DNA from: Streptomyces monomycini
GTDB taxonomy: Bacteria; Actinomycetota; Actinomycetes; Streptomycetales; Streptomycetaceae
DNA: 64,000 bases
Assembly: GCF_022271435.1 (NCBI RefSeq)
Contig: NZ_JAFIQY010000004.1
Coordinates: forward strand, 310,001 to 374,000
Direction of reading: 5' to 3'
Shown: one piece after another, positions 36,045 to 45,393 of the stretch
How positions within the stretch are numbered: position 1 is the first letter of the stretch
Layout of the letters: every line of letters begins with the position of its first letter
The notes under the pieces: model-generated
Seen by the model: the letters and a program-made list of their open reading frames with translations, nothing else
What the model was told of the DNA's origin: nothing
The model's database searches: none
Program-made: the position numbers and the translations under genes

Positions 36045-38705
36045 TCATTCGTTCGCGTTCGCGTTCGCGGGCAGGTCCGGCCCGGTGGTGTCGCCGCCGC
36101 GCAGCCGGACCGTGCGCACCGAGCCGGTACGCAGCGGCAGCAGCCGGAAGACGCCCGCGTACCGGCCTGCCGGGGTCCACACCATGTCGTCGGCGCCCGT
36201 GGGTTCCTCGGTCTGCCGGGTCACCTCGGGGGCGAAGCACACCCCGCGTCCCGCGTACCGGTCGCGCGAGAGCAGCCGGCGGTGCTCGGCCGCGCAGAGC
36301 GGCACCGTGCCGGTGCCGTCGCCGTGTTCGTGGAGTATCCGGGTGACCCGGTCGGGTGCCAGGCCGAGCAGGACGGCCGGGTCCGGCCGGGACGCGGGGT
36401 CCCGGGCGAACGCCGGGGCGGCGGCGACACCGTCCCGGGCCAGCCGCGCGGTCTCGTCGTCGATCAGTGCCCGCACCTCCTGGTCGAGGGGCAGGGCGGC
36501 GGCCGCGCCGGGGTCCCGCTCGATGGCGCCCCAGTACGGGTCCAGGAGACCGGCGATGCCGTCGGCGAGGTCGCCGACGAGGGTGGCGACCAGTTCGGGC
36601 CCGCCGTCGCCCGCTTCGCGCTCCAGCCAGGGCACGGGGACGTCGTCGGGCGGCGGGGCGGCGGGAGCGGCCACGGCGTCGCTCTCCGGCGGCCGGGGCG
36701 GCGGCACCGTGTCGGCGAGCGGGTCGCGCCAGGGGGTGTCACGGCCGGTGGCCGGGCCGCCGCCGGGCTCCGGCTCCCCGTCCCAGTCGTCCCAGTCGTC
36801 CCACCCCTGGACCGTGGAGTCGTCGTACCGGGGGCCGGCGCTCTCGAAGGAGTCGTACGGGGCCGGCGCCGCGGCGCTCCGCTCGTACGGCGTGCCGAAC
36901 CAGTCGTCGTCCAGCAGGTCGTCGGCCGGCGGGCTCGCGTCCCGTGCCCGGGCCGCCGGGCCGCCGTCGCGGTCCGGCACGGGTACGGGGTCGCGGCCCT
37001 CCGCCGCGGCGGCCGCGCGGCGGATCGTCCCGGCCACCGCCCGCGCGCCGTCGGCGCAGTACAGGCGGGCGTCCGCGAGCAGCCAGTCGTGGGTGACGGC
37101 GTCGGCCAGCAGCCCGTCGAGGGAGTCCAGGACGTCCCGTCCCTCGGAGCCGCCGCCCGCCGCCCACCACGCGTCCAGGGCCTCGGTCCAGCGGCGCACC
37201 GCCAGCAGCGGCAGCACGATCAGCGCCACCAGCAGGGTGCTCAGCCCGAGCCACGCGGGCACCGCGAGCGCCTGGCCCAGGGTGATCCCGGCGGCCGCGC
37301 CGAGCAGCCCGGCGCCCGCCTGCGCCAGGGCGCCCGACTGCCCGCCGCCGTCGAGGTGCCCGTCCCCGGTACGCCCGGGGCGGCGGGCCAGGGCGAGCGT
37401 GGTCAGCCCGGCGGCGGCCAGCGCCGCCAGCGGCCCCGACGCCCAGCCGGGGCCCGGCCACAGACCGGCCGCGGCGGCGACGGCGCAGGCGCCCGCCAGT
37501 TCCGTGACGGCCGCGCCGCGCACCTCGAACGGCCGGGGTCCGGCCATCCGTCCTGGCAGGTCCGGCGGGCACAGCTCGTCGAGCCGGCCGAGGCGGGCCG
37601 CGCTGCCGGTGGGGGTGGCCAGGTCGGCCACCGCGCCGAGCCGGGCCGCCGTCGAGCGCAGCGGCAGCCGCTGCGCCAGCAGGTCCTGCGTGAAGTCGCG
37701 CAGGCCGGGGCCGATCCGTTCGCGGTCGGCCTCCGGCACGCGGGGCAGGTCGATGCCGCGCTCGTACAGCCGTCGGCGCTGTTCCGGGGGGAGGCCGACG
37801 CCGTCCCCGTCGCGGAGGGTCTCGGCGACGGTCTCGCGGTACGCGGTCAGTTCCACGGCGGCCGCGTCGAGGCTCTCGGCGAGGTCCGCGTCCCCGGCCG
37901 CGCCGCGCAGCAGGCCGCCCGCGCCGCGCTGGCGCCCGTACGCGTCCTCGGCCCTCAGCAGCGCCGACTCGCAGGCCCGGTAGCGCTCGTCGGCCTCGCC
38001 GCCCGGCCGCCGCCAGTCCCTGCCGCGCACGGGCTCGGTCGTCGCGGCGCCGACCAGCGGCGCCAGGACGGCGGGCACCCCGCCCGCCTCGGTGACCGCG
38101 ATCCGGCCGCCGGGGTCGTCCTGCCCGACCAGTCCGGCCAGCGCCTGCCGCCAGACCCGGTCGCGGGCCGTGTGCGAGAGGTCGTGCTCCAGGACGCGCA
38201 GGGCGGGCACGGCCACGCCGTCGGGCAGGCCCGACACCGCGTTCAGGACGGCGTCGAACACCGAGGGTGCGGCGAGGAGTTCGAGGAGCGGGCGCAGGGC
38301 GCCCTCGTCCTCGTCCGGGGCGGGGGCGGCCGCCGTGCCGCAGTGCGGGTCGAGGATCCACAGCACGCCGACGGCGGGCGGGCGCAGCGGGGAGGGCCGG
38401 TCCAGGGCCCAGGGCGTCGGCGCGGGCGGCACCGCGACGCCGTCGCCCGGTTCCGCGGGCGGGGCGCCGACCGCGACGCACAGCGCGTGGCCGGTGCCGT
38501 AGGCGAGGACCTGTTCGTAGACGCGCTGGTGGCGGGCGAGTCCGGTGGCGGTGTCCACGAGCAGGAAGCGTTCGGCCTCCTGGGCGGGGGCACCGCTGCC
38601 CAGCGCGGTGCGGACGGCGCGGTGCAGGCCGTCCGCACCGTCCAGGCCGGCGTGGTCGCCCCGCAGGTCGAGGGTGACGACCGGGGTGGCGGTGCGGGCG
38701 CTCAC
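36045..38705 (-). CDS. Large membrane-associated protein of the cyclase/tubulin operon, unknown family
   Basis: 886 residues from GTG 38705, coupled to the tubulin-like gene by GTGA. I do not recognise the family. The N-terminal about 390 residues look globular and alpha/beta (TPVVTLDLRGDHAGLDGADG). Hydrophobic segments at about 398-435 and 468-503 should form two to four membrane helices. A Pro/Asp-rich linker (about 590-690, with DDWDDWDG) precedes a helical C-terminal domain. The N-terminal half could be a receptor for the neighbouring GTPase or tubulin-like protein. The stop is 9 bp before the pseudokinase start. Confidence 0.7.
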   Translation of the reverse strand: MSARTATPVVTLDLRGDHAGLDGADGLHRAVRTALGSGAPAQEAERFLLVDTATGLARHQRVYEQVLAYGTGHALCVAVGAPPAEPGDGVAVPPAPTPWALDRPSPLRPPAVGVLWILDPHCGTAAAPAPDEDEGALRPLLELLAAPSVFDAVLNAVSGLPDGVAVPALRVLEHDLSHTARDRVWRQALAGLVGQDDPGGRIAVTEAGGVPAVLAPLVGAATTEPVRGRDWRRPGGEADERYRACESALLRAEDAYGRQRGAGGLLRGAAGDADLAESLDAAAVELTAYRETVAETLRDGDGVGLPPEQRRRLYERGIDLPRVPEADRERIGPGLRDFTQDLLAQRLPLRSTAARLGAVADLATPTGSAARLGRLDELCPPDLPGRMAGPRPFEVRGAAVTELAGACAVAAAAGLWPGPGWASGPLAALAAAGLTTLALARRPGRTGDGHLDGGGQSGALAQAGAGLLGAAAGITLGQALAVPAWLGLSTLLVALIVLPLLAVRRWTEALDAWWAAGGGSEGRDVLDSLDGLLADAVTHDWLLADARLYCADGARAVAGTIRRAAAAAEGRDPVPVPDRDGGPAARARDASPPADDLLDDDWFGTPYERSAAAPAPYDSFESAGPRYDDSTVQGWDDWDDWDGEPEPGGGPATGRDTPWRDPLADTVPPPRPPESDAVAAPAAPPPDDVPVPWLEREAGDGGPELVATLVGDLADGIAGLLDPYWGAIERDPGAAAALPLDQEVRALIDDETARLARDGVAAAPAFARDPASRPDPAVLLGLAPDRVTRILHEHGDGTGTVPLCAAEHRRLLSRDRYAGRGVCFAPEVTRQTEEPTGADDMVWTPAGRYAGVFRLLPLRTGSVRTVRLRGGDTTGPDLPANANANE

Positions 38706-41700
38706 AGCAGGTCCTCCTCCCTCGGCTCGTCGTCCCACGGGTCGGCCCACAGGTCGTGCCCGGCCGCGTCCTCCGGGCGGTCCGCGCCGCCGGGCTTCGG
38801 CTGCGGACCGTGCGGATTCTTCGACTGAGGCCCGTGCGGATTCTTCGTGTGCGGGTCGTGCGGGTCGTGCGGATCGTGCGGGACGTGCGAGGCGTGCGGG
38901 TCGTGCGAGGCGTGCGGGTCGTTCGACTGCGCCCTGTGGAGATCCTTCGTATGCGGCTCGTGCGGGTCCGGTTCGTACGGCCGGGTCTGCCGCGTACGCG
39001 TGTCACCGGCCGGATCGTGCCCGTTGGCCTGGTGCAGGCGCGACGCGGCGGTGCCGGGCTCCCGCAGCTGGGCCTGTGCCTGGGCCAGGGCGCGCAGCGA
39101 GGGCCGGTTGGCCCGCAGGCTCCTGGGGAAGCGCAGGTCCAGGGCGCCGTCCAGGGTCGTGGTCCAGAAGTGGAGCAGCGGCTCGATCCAGTCCTGCTCG
39201 TCCTCGCTCAGGTCGTGGGCGCGCTGCCGCAGCCGGGCCGCCTCCGCCGGGGCCACCCGGCGCAGGAAGGTCCAGAACAGCCGGTCCGGCTCCCGCGGTG
39301 TGGTGCTCAGCCCGTCCGGCAGGGACTCCATCAGCACCGAGCAGAAGTCCTTGACCGCCGATCCGGCGTCCAGCAGCGCCCACCGCTCGTACGCCCGCAG
39401 CAGGTCGGACCAGCTGGAGACGTCCCGGTCGTACGGCTGGAGGGCGAGGGTCATGGTGGCCGAGTCGCCGCCGCGCAGCCGGAAGCAGACGGACTCCGGG
39501 GAGAGCGGGTCGCCGGTCACCTCGACGCGCCCGTTCCACATGGCGCTCAGCATGCGTTGCAGCACCCGCTGCCGGTCGCTCTCCGTGCTGGCGAGCCAGG
39601 AGTCGCGGTAGCCGGTGCGCTGCCGCCACTGGAGGTGGTCCTCGCGGCCCTCGCGGTCCCTGGCCCGGCCCCACAGGCGCAGCACCTGCCGTACCTCGGA
39701 GATGTCGGTCAGGCTCATCTCGCTGCGGAACAGCACGACGGTGATCGACTCGGTGACCACGGCGCGGAATTCGGGCGGCAGCCGGTTCTCGTCGCGCGGC
39801 AGCAGCAGCGACTGCTCCAGGAAGCGGTCCACGCTGCCCTTGGCCTTGGTCTGCGGGCGGACGATGAGGGTCTTGAGCTTGCCGGTGCCGTCCGGGGTGA
39901 AGCCGGCCGGCAGCAGCCCGGCCAGCTGGGAGCGGAACTGCTCCAGCCACTTCTCGTCGACCGCGTCGGCGGCCTCCTCGTCACCGGAGGCCGCCGCGAG
40001 GAGGTCGCCGAGGGACGGCAGCAGCGGCCGCTCGTGATGCACGCCGGCCTCGCCGAACAACTTCTTGATCCGGCCCTCCAGGACCTGCTTGACCTCCTTG
40101 ACGACGGCGCGCGGCGAGCGCTGGACAGCTTCCAGGGCGCGTTCCCAGTGCCGCGGTTCGACGATGCGGACGAGCAGGGTGGCCTCGTCCTGGCTGTCCG
40201 GGATGCCCTCGCGCTGGAGGAGGCGGGTCAGGACGTCGTCGTAGAACGCGTCGAGGGAGTTCTGCGGCGGCAGGAGGTAGGACACGCCCGTACGGTCCTC
40301 GCGGTACAGCTCCCGGCGCCGCTCGCGGAACAGGCCGTTCTCCCCCTCCTCGTGGTCGCGGAAGGCCCGTACCAGCGCGGCCAGTTCCTTCATGGTCCGG
40401 TCGGCGATCGGCCGCCAGCGGGACTCCTGCGCCTTCCACCGCTCGTGCCACGTCCGGTTGGTCGCCCAGCGGTACCAGGCGTCCTGCTCCTGGATCGCGT
40501 TCTCCACCTCGGGGTCGCCCCAGCGCGCGGGCACCACGCCGCCCATCCGGCGGCCGATCCGCGGCACCTGCGGCGCGTCGGTGCCCACCCCTTCGGGGCG
40601 CTCGGGACGGTTGCGCCGGTTGTCGAGCATCCCCGAGAAGCCCTCCCGGGCCACCCGGTCGCGGTCGCCGGGGTTGCCGGTGAACACCCGCTCCAGCCGG
40701 AACGGGTCGTGCTCCTTGAGCAGATGGAGCAGTCCGCGGCGCGGGTTGAAGCGCTCCGCGCTCTCCACCGTGCGGCGGGCGAGGTCCTTGTCGAGCGCGC
40801 GCAGCTGGTGCTCCATGTTGGCGCGCCGGTCGTTCAGCTCCTGGCTGATCGCCCGCACGCCCTTGGGCACCTGCTCGGGCGCCCGCACCGGCCGCGGCTC
40901 CCGGATCCACACGTCCTCGATGCTCGACTCCTTGAACGCCTCGACGACGAGGGCGCGGTGGTCCTCGCCGCCCTGGCGGGCGCGGTCCAGCAGACCGCGG
41001 ACGGCGCAGGCCAGCATCCGGGCGGCGACGATCTCGGCGAGTTCGTCGACGGGAACGGTCATGGAGGCCGCGAGGCTGGTGGACATGCCCTGGAGGCCGA
41101 TACCGGTGGCGGCGGCCGCCGACCGGCTGGCCCCGCGGTTGACGAAGCTGGCGGCGAAGGACTGGTAGGCGTCGTCGGCGCGCCCGCGGCCGTTCTCCTC
41201 ACCCAGGTCGGTGCCGATCAGCGAGGTCACCATGGCGGTGATGGAGCGGCGCAGGTCGTCGGAGCGCATACCGGCGGTACGGCTGAAGAGGAACGCCGTC
41301 TGGACGGTGGAGGTGCGCAGGCTGACCGGCACCATGTCGGGGTACTTCACGCTCAGCGAGCCGCGCTGCTCCACGTCACCGAGGTCCGCGGTGGCGTCCG
41401 CCGCGTTCTGGTCGTCGACCAGGTGCGAGAGGTCCACCAGGGCGCGCGCCGCGTTGAGTTCGGCCTCCCGGCCGCCGCCGGCCTCCGGCGGGAACGCCGA
41501 CGGCATCACGACCAGCGGGTAGATCTTCGCGCCGGGCAGGTTCACCGAGTGGAAGGCGTGTCCGAGCAGGTGCAGGAAGTCGTAGAAGATGCCGGCGCCG
41601 GTGCCGCCCGCGACGGAGAACGCCACGAACACGTCGTAGCCGCGGATCTGGCCGCCGCCCAGCTCCTGGAGGTCGCCCGCCGACTTGCTGAGCGCGTCGA

Positions 41701-42193
41701 TCGCCGCGCGCAGCGGGCCGAGCACCTGGTCGGGGCCGTTGCGCAGGGTGGCGAACAGCGCGGCCCGGCCGACGGTGGGCAGCTGGCCCGCGCCGGTGTG
41801 CAGCGGGGAGACCCGGGGCTCGTCGACCCGTGGCGGCAGCCAGCCCACGGTCTCCTCGTGCTGCGCGATGCGCAGCATCCGGGTCATCTCGGGTGAGTTG
41901 TCGTAGGTGGGCAGCAGGTTGTGCACGGCCCGGGAGGTACGGGCGAACGCCGCCGACTCCGGGCCGCGGGCGCTCAGGTGCGGCAGCCGGTCCAGTTCGG
42001 CCTCGCTGAAGTCCGCGTAGACGAACTGCAGGCAGTCCGGCAGCTGGAAGGGGACCCGTTGCTTGCCGCGGCCGACCAGGTCGGTACCGTCCGGGCCGCA
42101 CAGTTCGCGGCGCAGGTTCCGCTCCAGTTCGGCGCCGATGCGGGCGCCGGTGCCGCCCAGCCCCACGAACAGCATGGGCTGGTAGATCTTCAT
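38702..42193 (-). CDS. Tubulin/FtsZ-like domain protein
   Basis: 1163 residues. MLFVGLGGTGARIG (about 7-20) and the tubulin signature SVAGGTGAGIFYDF (GGTGAG at 196-201) identify the GTP-binding core of the bacterial tubulin-like family. About 650 further residues are helical and unassigned. The C-terminal about 100 residues are a His/Asp/Pro-rich run of DPH and NPHGPQ repeats, ending acidic (DDEPREEDLL) much as tubulin tails do. It may form a filament or cage, or simply act as a GTP-dependent switch. The start ATG 42193 has GAGGGGAG upstream, 111 bp after the vWA gene. Confidence 0.85.
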   Translation of the reverse strand: MKIYQPMLFVGLGGTGARIGAELERNLRRELCGPDGTDLVGRGKQRVPFQLPDCLQFVYADFSEAELDRLPHLSARGPESAAFARTSRAVHNLLPTYDNSPEMTRMLRIAQHEETVGWLPPRVDEPRVSPLHTGAGQLPTVGRAALFATLRNGPDQVLGPLRAAIDALSKSAGDLQELGGGQIRGYDVFVAFSVAGGTGAGIFYDFLHLLGHAFHSVNLPGAKIYPLVVMPSAFPPEAGGGREAELNAARALVDLSHLVDDQNAADATADLGDVEQRGSLSVKYPDMVPVSLRTSTVQTAFLFSRTAGMRSDDLRRSITAMVTSLIGTDLGEENGRGRADDAYQSFAASFVNRGASRSAAAATGIGLQGMSTSLAASMTVPVDELAEIVAARMLACAVRGLLDRARQGGEDHRALVVEAFKESSIEDVWIREPRPVRAPEQVPKGVRAISQELNDRRANMEHQLRALDKDLARRTVESAERFNPRRGLLHLLKEHDPFRLERVFTGNPGDRDRVAREGFSGMLDNRRNRPERPEGVGTDAPQVPRIGRRMGGVVPARWGDPEVENAIQEQDAWYRWATNRTWHERWKAQESRWRPIADRTMKELAALVRAFRDHEEGENGLFRERRRELYREDRTGVSYLLPPQNSLDAFYDDVLTRLLQREGIPDSQDEATLLVRIVEPRHWERALEAVQRSPRAVVKEVKQVLEGRIKKLFGEAGVHHERPLLPSLGDLLAAASGDEEAADAVDEKWLEQFRSQLAGLLPAGFTPDGTGKLKTLIVRPQTKAKGSVDRFLEQSLLLPRDENRLPPEFRAVVTESITVVLFRSEMSLTDISEVRQVLRLWGRARDREGREDHLQWRQRTGYRDSWLASTESDRQRVLQRMLSAMWNGRVEVTGDPLSPESVCFRLRGGDSATMTLALQPYDRDVSSWSDLLRAYERWALLDAGSAVKDFCSVLMESLPDGLSTTPREPDRLFWTFLRRVAPAEAARLRQRAHDLSEDEQDWIEPLLHFWTTTLDGALDLRFPRSLRANRPSLRALAQAQAQLREPGTAASRLHQANGHDPAGDTRTRQTRPYEPDPHEPHTKDLHRAQSNDPHASHDPHASHVPHDPHDPHDPHTKNPHGPQSKNPHGPQPKPGGADRPEDAAGHDLWADPWDDEPREEDLL
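38795..38975 (-). repeat. DNA repeat encoding His/Asp/Pro-rich tail of the tubulin-like protein
   Basis: Short units built on TCGTGCGGG and GGCGTGCGG recur on the plus strand, giving D-P-H, A-S-H-D-P-H and N-P-H-G-P-Q repeats in the protein. The irregular mixture of 9- and 18-bp units suggests repeated slippage or expansion. Confidence 0.8.
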
Positions 42194-42304
42194 GTCGTCG
42201 CTCCCCTCGTCCGCCCGTCGTGGGCGGCCTGTGCTGCGAGATGTGGTGCCGCCGGTGGTCCGGGCGGCCGGCCGCCCGGACCTCGGCGCCGTGGCGCGGG
42301 CGCC

Positions 42305-44812
42305 TCAGAACGCGGAGTCGTATCCGGACGATCCGCTCGCCCCGCCTGAACCACCTGAACCACCTGAACCACCTGAACCACCTGAACTGCCCGGGCCGCC
42401 CGGGCCGCCCGGGCCGCTCGCCCCGGCCGGTCGGCCGGTGCCGTTGGCCGGGGCGCCGCGCCGGCCCCGCCCGTTCACTCCGCCGGATGCCGCGGTGCCG
42501 CCCCGGCCGACGCGCCCGCCGAACAGGCCGGCCGTGCCGCGGGAGCCGGCCGCCGTGCCCGGCCGGCGCCCCGGGCCCGTACGCGCCCGGCCCGTGGAGT
42601 CCCGGTCCGCCCGGCTTCCGCCGCGAACGGCCAGCTCCAGGTCGTGTTCGAGCCGGGCGGGCGCGCCGCGCGACACGGTCTGCTCCTTGCCGTCGGGCCC
42701 GCGCAGGCGCAGCCCGTCGCCCTTGCGCCGGAGCCGGTACACCCGCGCCGCGCGCTTGTTGCGGAACTGGAGGCCGGGGCGGTCCGAGGAAGGGTCCTCC
42801 ACCGCGAACCAGAACTTCTTCGTACGGGGAGTCCGCACATCCAGTTCGTCCAGCGCCCGTCCTCCGCGGCGCAGTTCGAGGACCAGGCCCTGCAACGAGC
42901 CGCGGACACCGCCGTACCAGACTCGGATCGCGACGACGGCGGCGAGGGCGAGCAGCAGCCCGGTGCCCCCGATGACCGCCCACCACCACCGGTCCCACCA
43001 GGTCGGCGCCGGGGTGACGGTGACGGTCAGGAAGGCGGCGCCGACCTCGCGGCCGCCGTCGGTCCGGTCGGTGACGGTGATCCGGCCGCCGGCGTCCCCC
43101 GCGGGCGCGCCCGCGCCGAAGGACACGGTGAACGGCACCGGTTCCTGCGCGCCGGGCGCGACGCTGACGGTGGCCGGGCTGATGCGCAGCGCCGCCGCCG
43201 TGGACTGGTCGGCCAGGCCGATGCGCAGGGTGTGCGGACGGCTGTCGTTGTTCCGCGCGACCAGCTTGCCGGTGACCGAGCCGCCCGGGTGCACGCCGTG
43301 GCCCTCCAGCGTCACGCCGGCCGTCACGAGCGCGGCGCCCGAGGACACCCGGGTGTCGTAGGGCCGCCGGTCCCCGACGACGCCGGGCGCCGCGATCGCG
43401 CCGGTCAGCCGCAGCGCGCCGGTGGCCGACTCCGGCACCTTCACCGACGCCCCGTACAGGACGTCACCCGCCCGGTCGTCCGGACCCTCGCCGTCGTCGC
43501 GCAGCGGGACGTCCACCGGCTCGAAGCCGTCACCGGACAGCTGGGCGGCGGCCCGTACCCCGGCCAGCTGCTCCGGATCGGTGATCACCACACCGCGCCG
43601 GGTCTGCAGGCGCATCCGTACGACGACGTCCTCGCCGGGTCTCGGCGCGGACGGCTCCAGGGTGACCGACGAGCGCAGCACGCCCTGCCAGATGGCCCGT
43701 ACGGTGGCGGGCTGGTCCCGGTGGCCCGGCGGCGCGGACAGCTGGACGCGCCAGGTGCCCGGCAGCGGGTCCTTGACCCGCAGCGCCTCGACCGGCCCGT
43801 CCTGGCCGCTGACTTCGAAGCGGGAACCGTCGGACTCCCCCTGGAGGGGCACCTTGCGGCCCTTGGGGTCGTAGTAGGTGGCCGTCACCCGCGGATCGCG
43901 CTTGGTGACGGTGATCGAGCCGTCGGTCGCGATGGGCGGGATGTCCACCGTCAGCTCGCCCGGCGGCTTGCTGCTGGTGCCTTCCTCGACGCGGGCGCAG
44001 CGGGCCGCGGCGAACGCGCTCTGGAGCGCCTTGTCCACGTCCGCGGCGCCGTCGACGACCTCCGGCCGCGGGCGGGAACCGGGCACGTCGGCGCAGCCGT
44101 TGCGGTAGCCGCCGTCAGCCATCTGCTGGAGGGCCTGCTTGTCGATGCCCTTGCCGAAGCCCAGCGGCCAGATCTGCACCTGCTCGCGGCGCGCCCGGTC
44201 GAGGACCTCGCGCAGCCGCTTCTCACCCTCCTGCTTCCGGGCGGCGGGGTCGGCTCCGTAGGCGGGGCTGTCCTCGACGTTCAGCCTGCCGTCGGTGAGC
44301 AGGAAGACGACCTTGGGCGTGCCCTCCTGGCTGGTCTCCTTCAGCCGGGTCAGGGCCTGGGTGAGGGCGGCCGGGAAGTCCGTCCCTGGCCCGAGGCCGG
44401 CGCCCTCGCGGTCGGTGAGCCGGCGGGCGCAGTCGCTGATGCGCTGCCGTCCGGCGGCGTCGACGACGGTGGGCGGGCACACCTCCCGTACGGGCTGCTG
44501 CCCTTCCTGCTCCGCGCTGCCGAAGCCGATGACGCTCGCCCGGGACCGGTCGGAGATCTCGCCCTGGCCGATCAGCGCGGCCGCTTCGGCCTCGCGGGCC
44601 AGCGCCTCCTCGCCGATGCTCGCCGAGGCGTCCACGACGACGGAGAAGTCGACGGGCATGGGGCCCACGGAGGGTGCGGTGGGCGCGGCCCACGCGGGCG
44701 GCGGCCCGAGCGGCACGGCCGCACAGAGCGCGGTGAGGGCGGCGACGGTGGCGCGGCGCGCGCCGCGCCGTGTCCGCGCGGCCGCCGGTACGGTCCGGTG
44801 CGGCACGTTCAC
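42305..44812 (-). CDS. Secreted/membrane-anchored vWA-domain protein
   Basis: 835 residues. An N-terminal signal peptide (basic RTRRGARR, hydrophobic core, AWA about residue 42) is followed at once by a von Willebrand A domain with MIDAS DASAS (61-65) and FLLTDGRLN. Beta-rich domains with ASPRPGEDVVVRMRL-like character (ligand-binding or adhesin-like) come next. A membrane helix WWWAVIGGTGLLLALAAVVAI lies near 607-636, then a cytoplasmic part with a Gly/Ser/Pro repeat tail. It should display a metal-dependent binding domain outside and a tail inside. GTG 44812 overlaps the upstream effector stop as GTGA. The ligand is unknown. Confidence 0.83.
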   Translation of the reverse strand: MNVPHRTVPAAARTRRGARRATVAALTALCAAVPLGPPPAWAAPTAPSVGPMPVDFSVVVDASASIGEEALAREAEAAALIGQGEISDRSRASVIGFGSAEQEGQQPVREVCPPTVVDAAGRQRISDCARRLTDREGAGLGPGTDFPAALTQALTRLKETSQEGTPKVVFLLTDGRLNVEDSPAYGADPAARKQEGEKRLREVLDRARREQVQIWPLGFGKGIDKQALQQMADGGYRNGCADVPGSRPRPEVVDGAADVDKALQSAFAAARCARVEEGTSSKPPGELTVDIPPIATDGSITVTKRDPRVTATYYDPKGRKVPLQGESDGSRFEVSGQDGPVEALRVKDPLPGTWRVQLSAPPGHRDQPATVRAIWQGVLRSSVTLEPSAPRPGEDVVVRMRLQTRRGVVITDPEQLAGVRAAAQLSGDGFEPVDVPLRDDGEGPDDRAGDVLYGASVKVPESATGALRLTGAIAAPGVVGDRRPYDTRVSSGAALVTAGVTLEGHGVHPGGSVTGKLVARNNDSRPHTLRIGLADQSTAAALRISPATVSVAPGAQEPVPFTVSFGAGAPAGDAGGRITVTDRTDGGREVGAAFLTVTVTPAPTWWDRWWWAVIGGTGLLLALAAVVAIRVWYGGVRGSLQGLVLELRRGGRALDELDVRTPRTKKFWFAVEDPSSDRPGLQFRNKRAARVYRLRRKGDGLRLRGPDGKEQTVSRGAPARLEHDLELAVRGGSRADRDSTGRARTGPGRRPGTAAGSRGTAGLFGGRVGRGGTAASGGVNGRGRRGAPANGTGRPAGASGPGGPGGPGSSGGSGGSGGSGGSGGASGSSGYDSAF
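42345..42416 (-). repeat. 9-bp tandem repeats encoding the Gly-Ser/Gly-Pro tail of the vWA protein
   Basis: Plus-strand units CCTGAACCA (five copies, 42345-42389) are followed by CCCGGGCCG (three copies, 42390-42416). In the gene they read as G-G-S and G-P-G repeats just before the C-terminal SSGYDSAF. Confidence 0.9.
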
Positions 44813-45393
44813 CACAGCCCTCCGGTCAGGGCGCAGCAGCCGCCGGCCGCCAGGCAGCCGACTCCCCAGCGCAGCCAGCGGTACTTGGCGCCGAGGATGC
44901 GGCCGAGCGCGCAGGCCTGCTCGACGGCCCACTGCCCGGGGTCCCGGCCCGCGAGGGCCACCCGGGGCAGCAGGGCCTCGGCGGTGGCCCCGCCGGTCAG
45001 CTGCGGGAAGAAGGTCAGGTGCCCGTCCGCCGCGGTACGGGTGCGGGGCAGCACCGCCACCACGAACATGGCTATGCCCAGCGCCCACAGCGCGGCTCCG
45101 CCGAGCAGCAGGGCGGCGCGGACGGCGGGCAGCGCCGGGAGCTGCCCGTCACGGCCGAAGAGCAGGACCAGTGCCGCGGTGGCGCCGGTCATCATGACGG
45201 ACGCCTTGGTGTCGGCCCGGTTGATCTCTTCCCGTACGACCTTCAGCAGGCGTTCGGCGACGAAGTCGCTGCCGGTGCGGGTGTCGGAAGCCGGGGTGGT
45301 GGTCGGGGTGACGCAGGGGCAGGTCCAGGGGCCGGTGCCCCGGGCGGGTGTCGGTGCGGGTGCGGGTGCGGGCGGAGCGCTGGTGGCCATCAT
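44809..45393 (-). CDS. Pycsar-type transmembrane effector (PycTM/DUF5706-like)
   Basis: 194 residues. The hallmark stretch is VREEINRADTKASVMMTGATAALVLLF (about residues 53-79), the R-A-D-x-K-A entry to the first membrane helix of the Pycsar effector family. A second helix spans about 93-115 and a third the very C-terminus (176-194). Pycsar effectors are thought to damage the membrane when a cyclic pyrimidine nucleotide is made; a class III cyclase is encoded three genes upstream. The first about 40 residues are Pro/Thr-rich. The start ATG 45393 overlaps the upstream stop as ATGA. Family recognition is by motif, without a search. Confidence 0.75.
   Translation of the reverse strand: MMATSAPPAPAPAPTPARGTGPWTCPCVTPTTTPASDTRTGSDFVAERLLKVVREEINRADTKASVMMTGATAALVLLFGRDGQLPALPAVRAALLLGGAALWALGIAMFVVAVLPRTRTAADGHLTFFPQLTGGATAEALLPRVALAGRDPGQWAVEQACALGRILGAKYRWLRWGVGCLAAGGCCALTGGLW

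Noticed and set aside
35385..38828. Plus-strand open frame of over 1100 codons
   Set aside because: Antisense to the pseudokinase and large membrane protein; composition is Gly/Arg/Val/Ala shadow type and no domain is readable.
38756..41896. Plus-strand open frame of over 1000 codons
   Set aside because: Antisense to the tubulin-like gene, whose frame has clear motifs; no motif in this one.
38795..42416. Possible CRISPR array from clustered short repeats
   Set aside because: Units are 9-18 bp, contiguous without spacers, and in frame inside genes; no cas genes.
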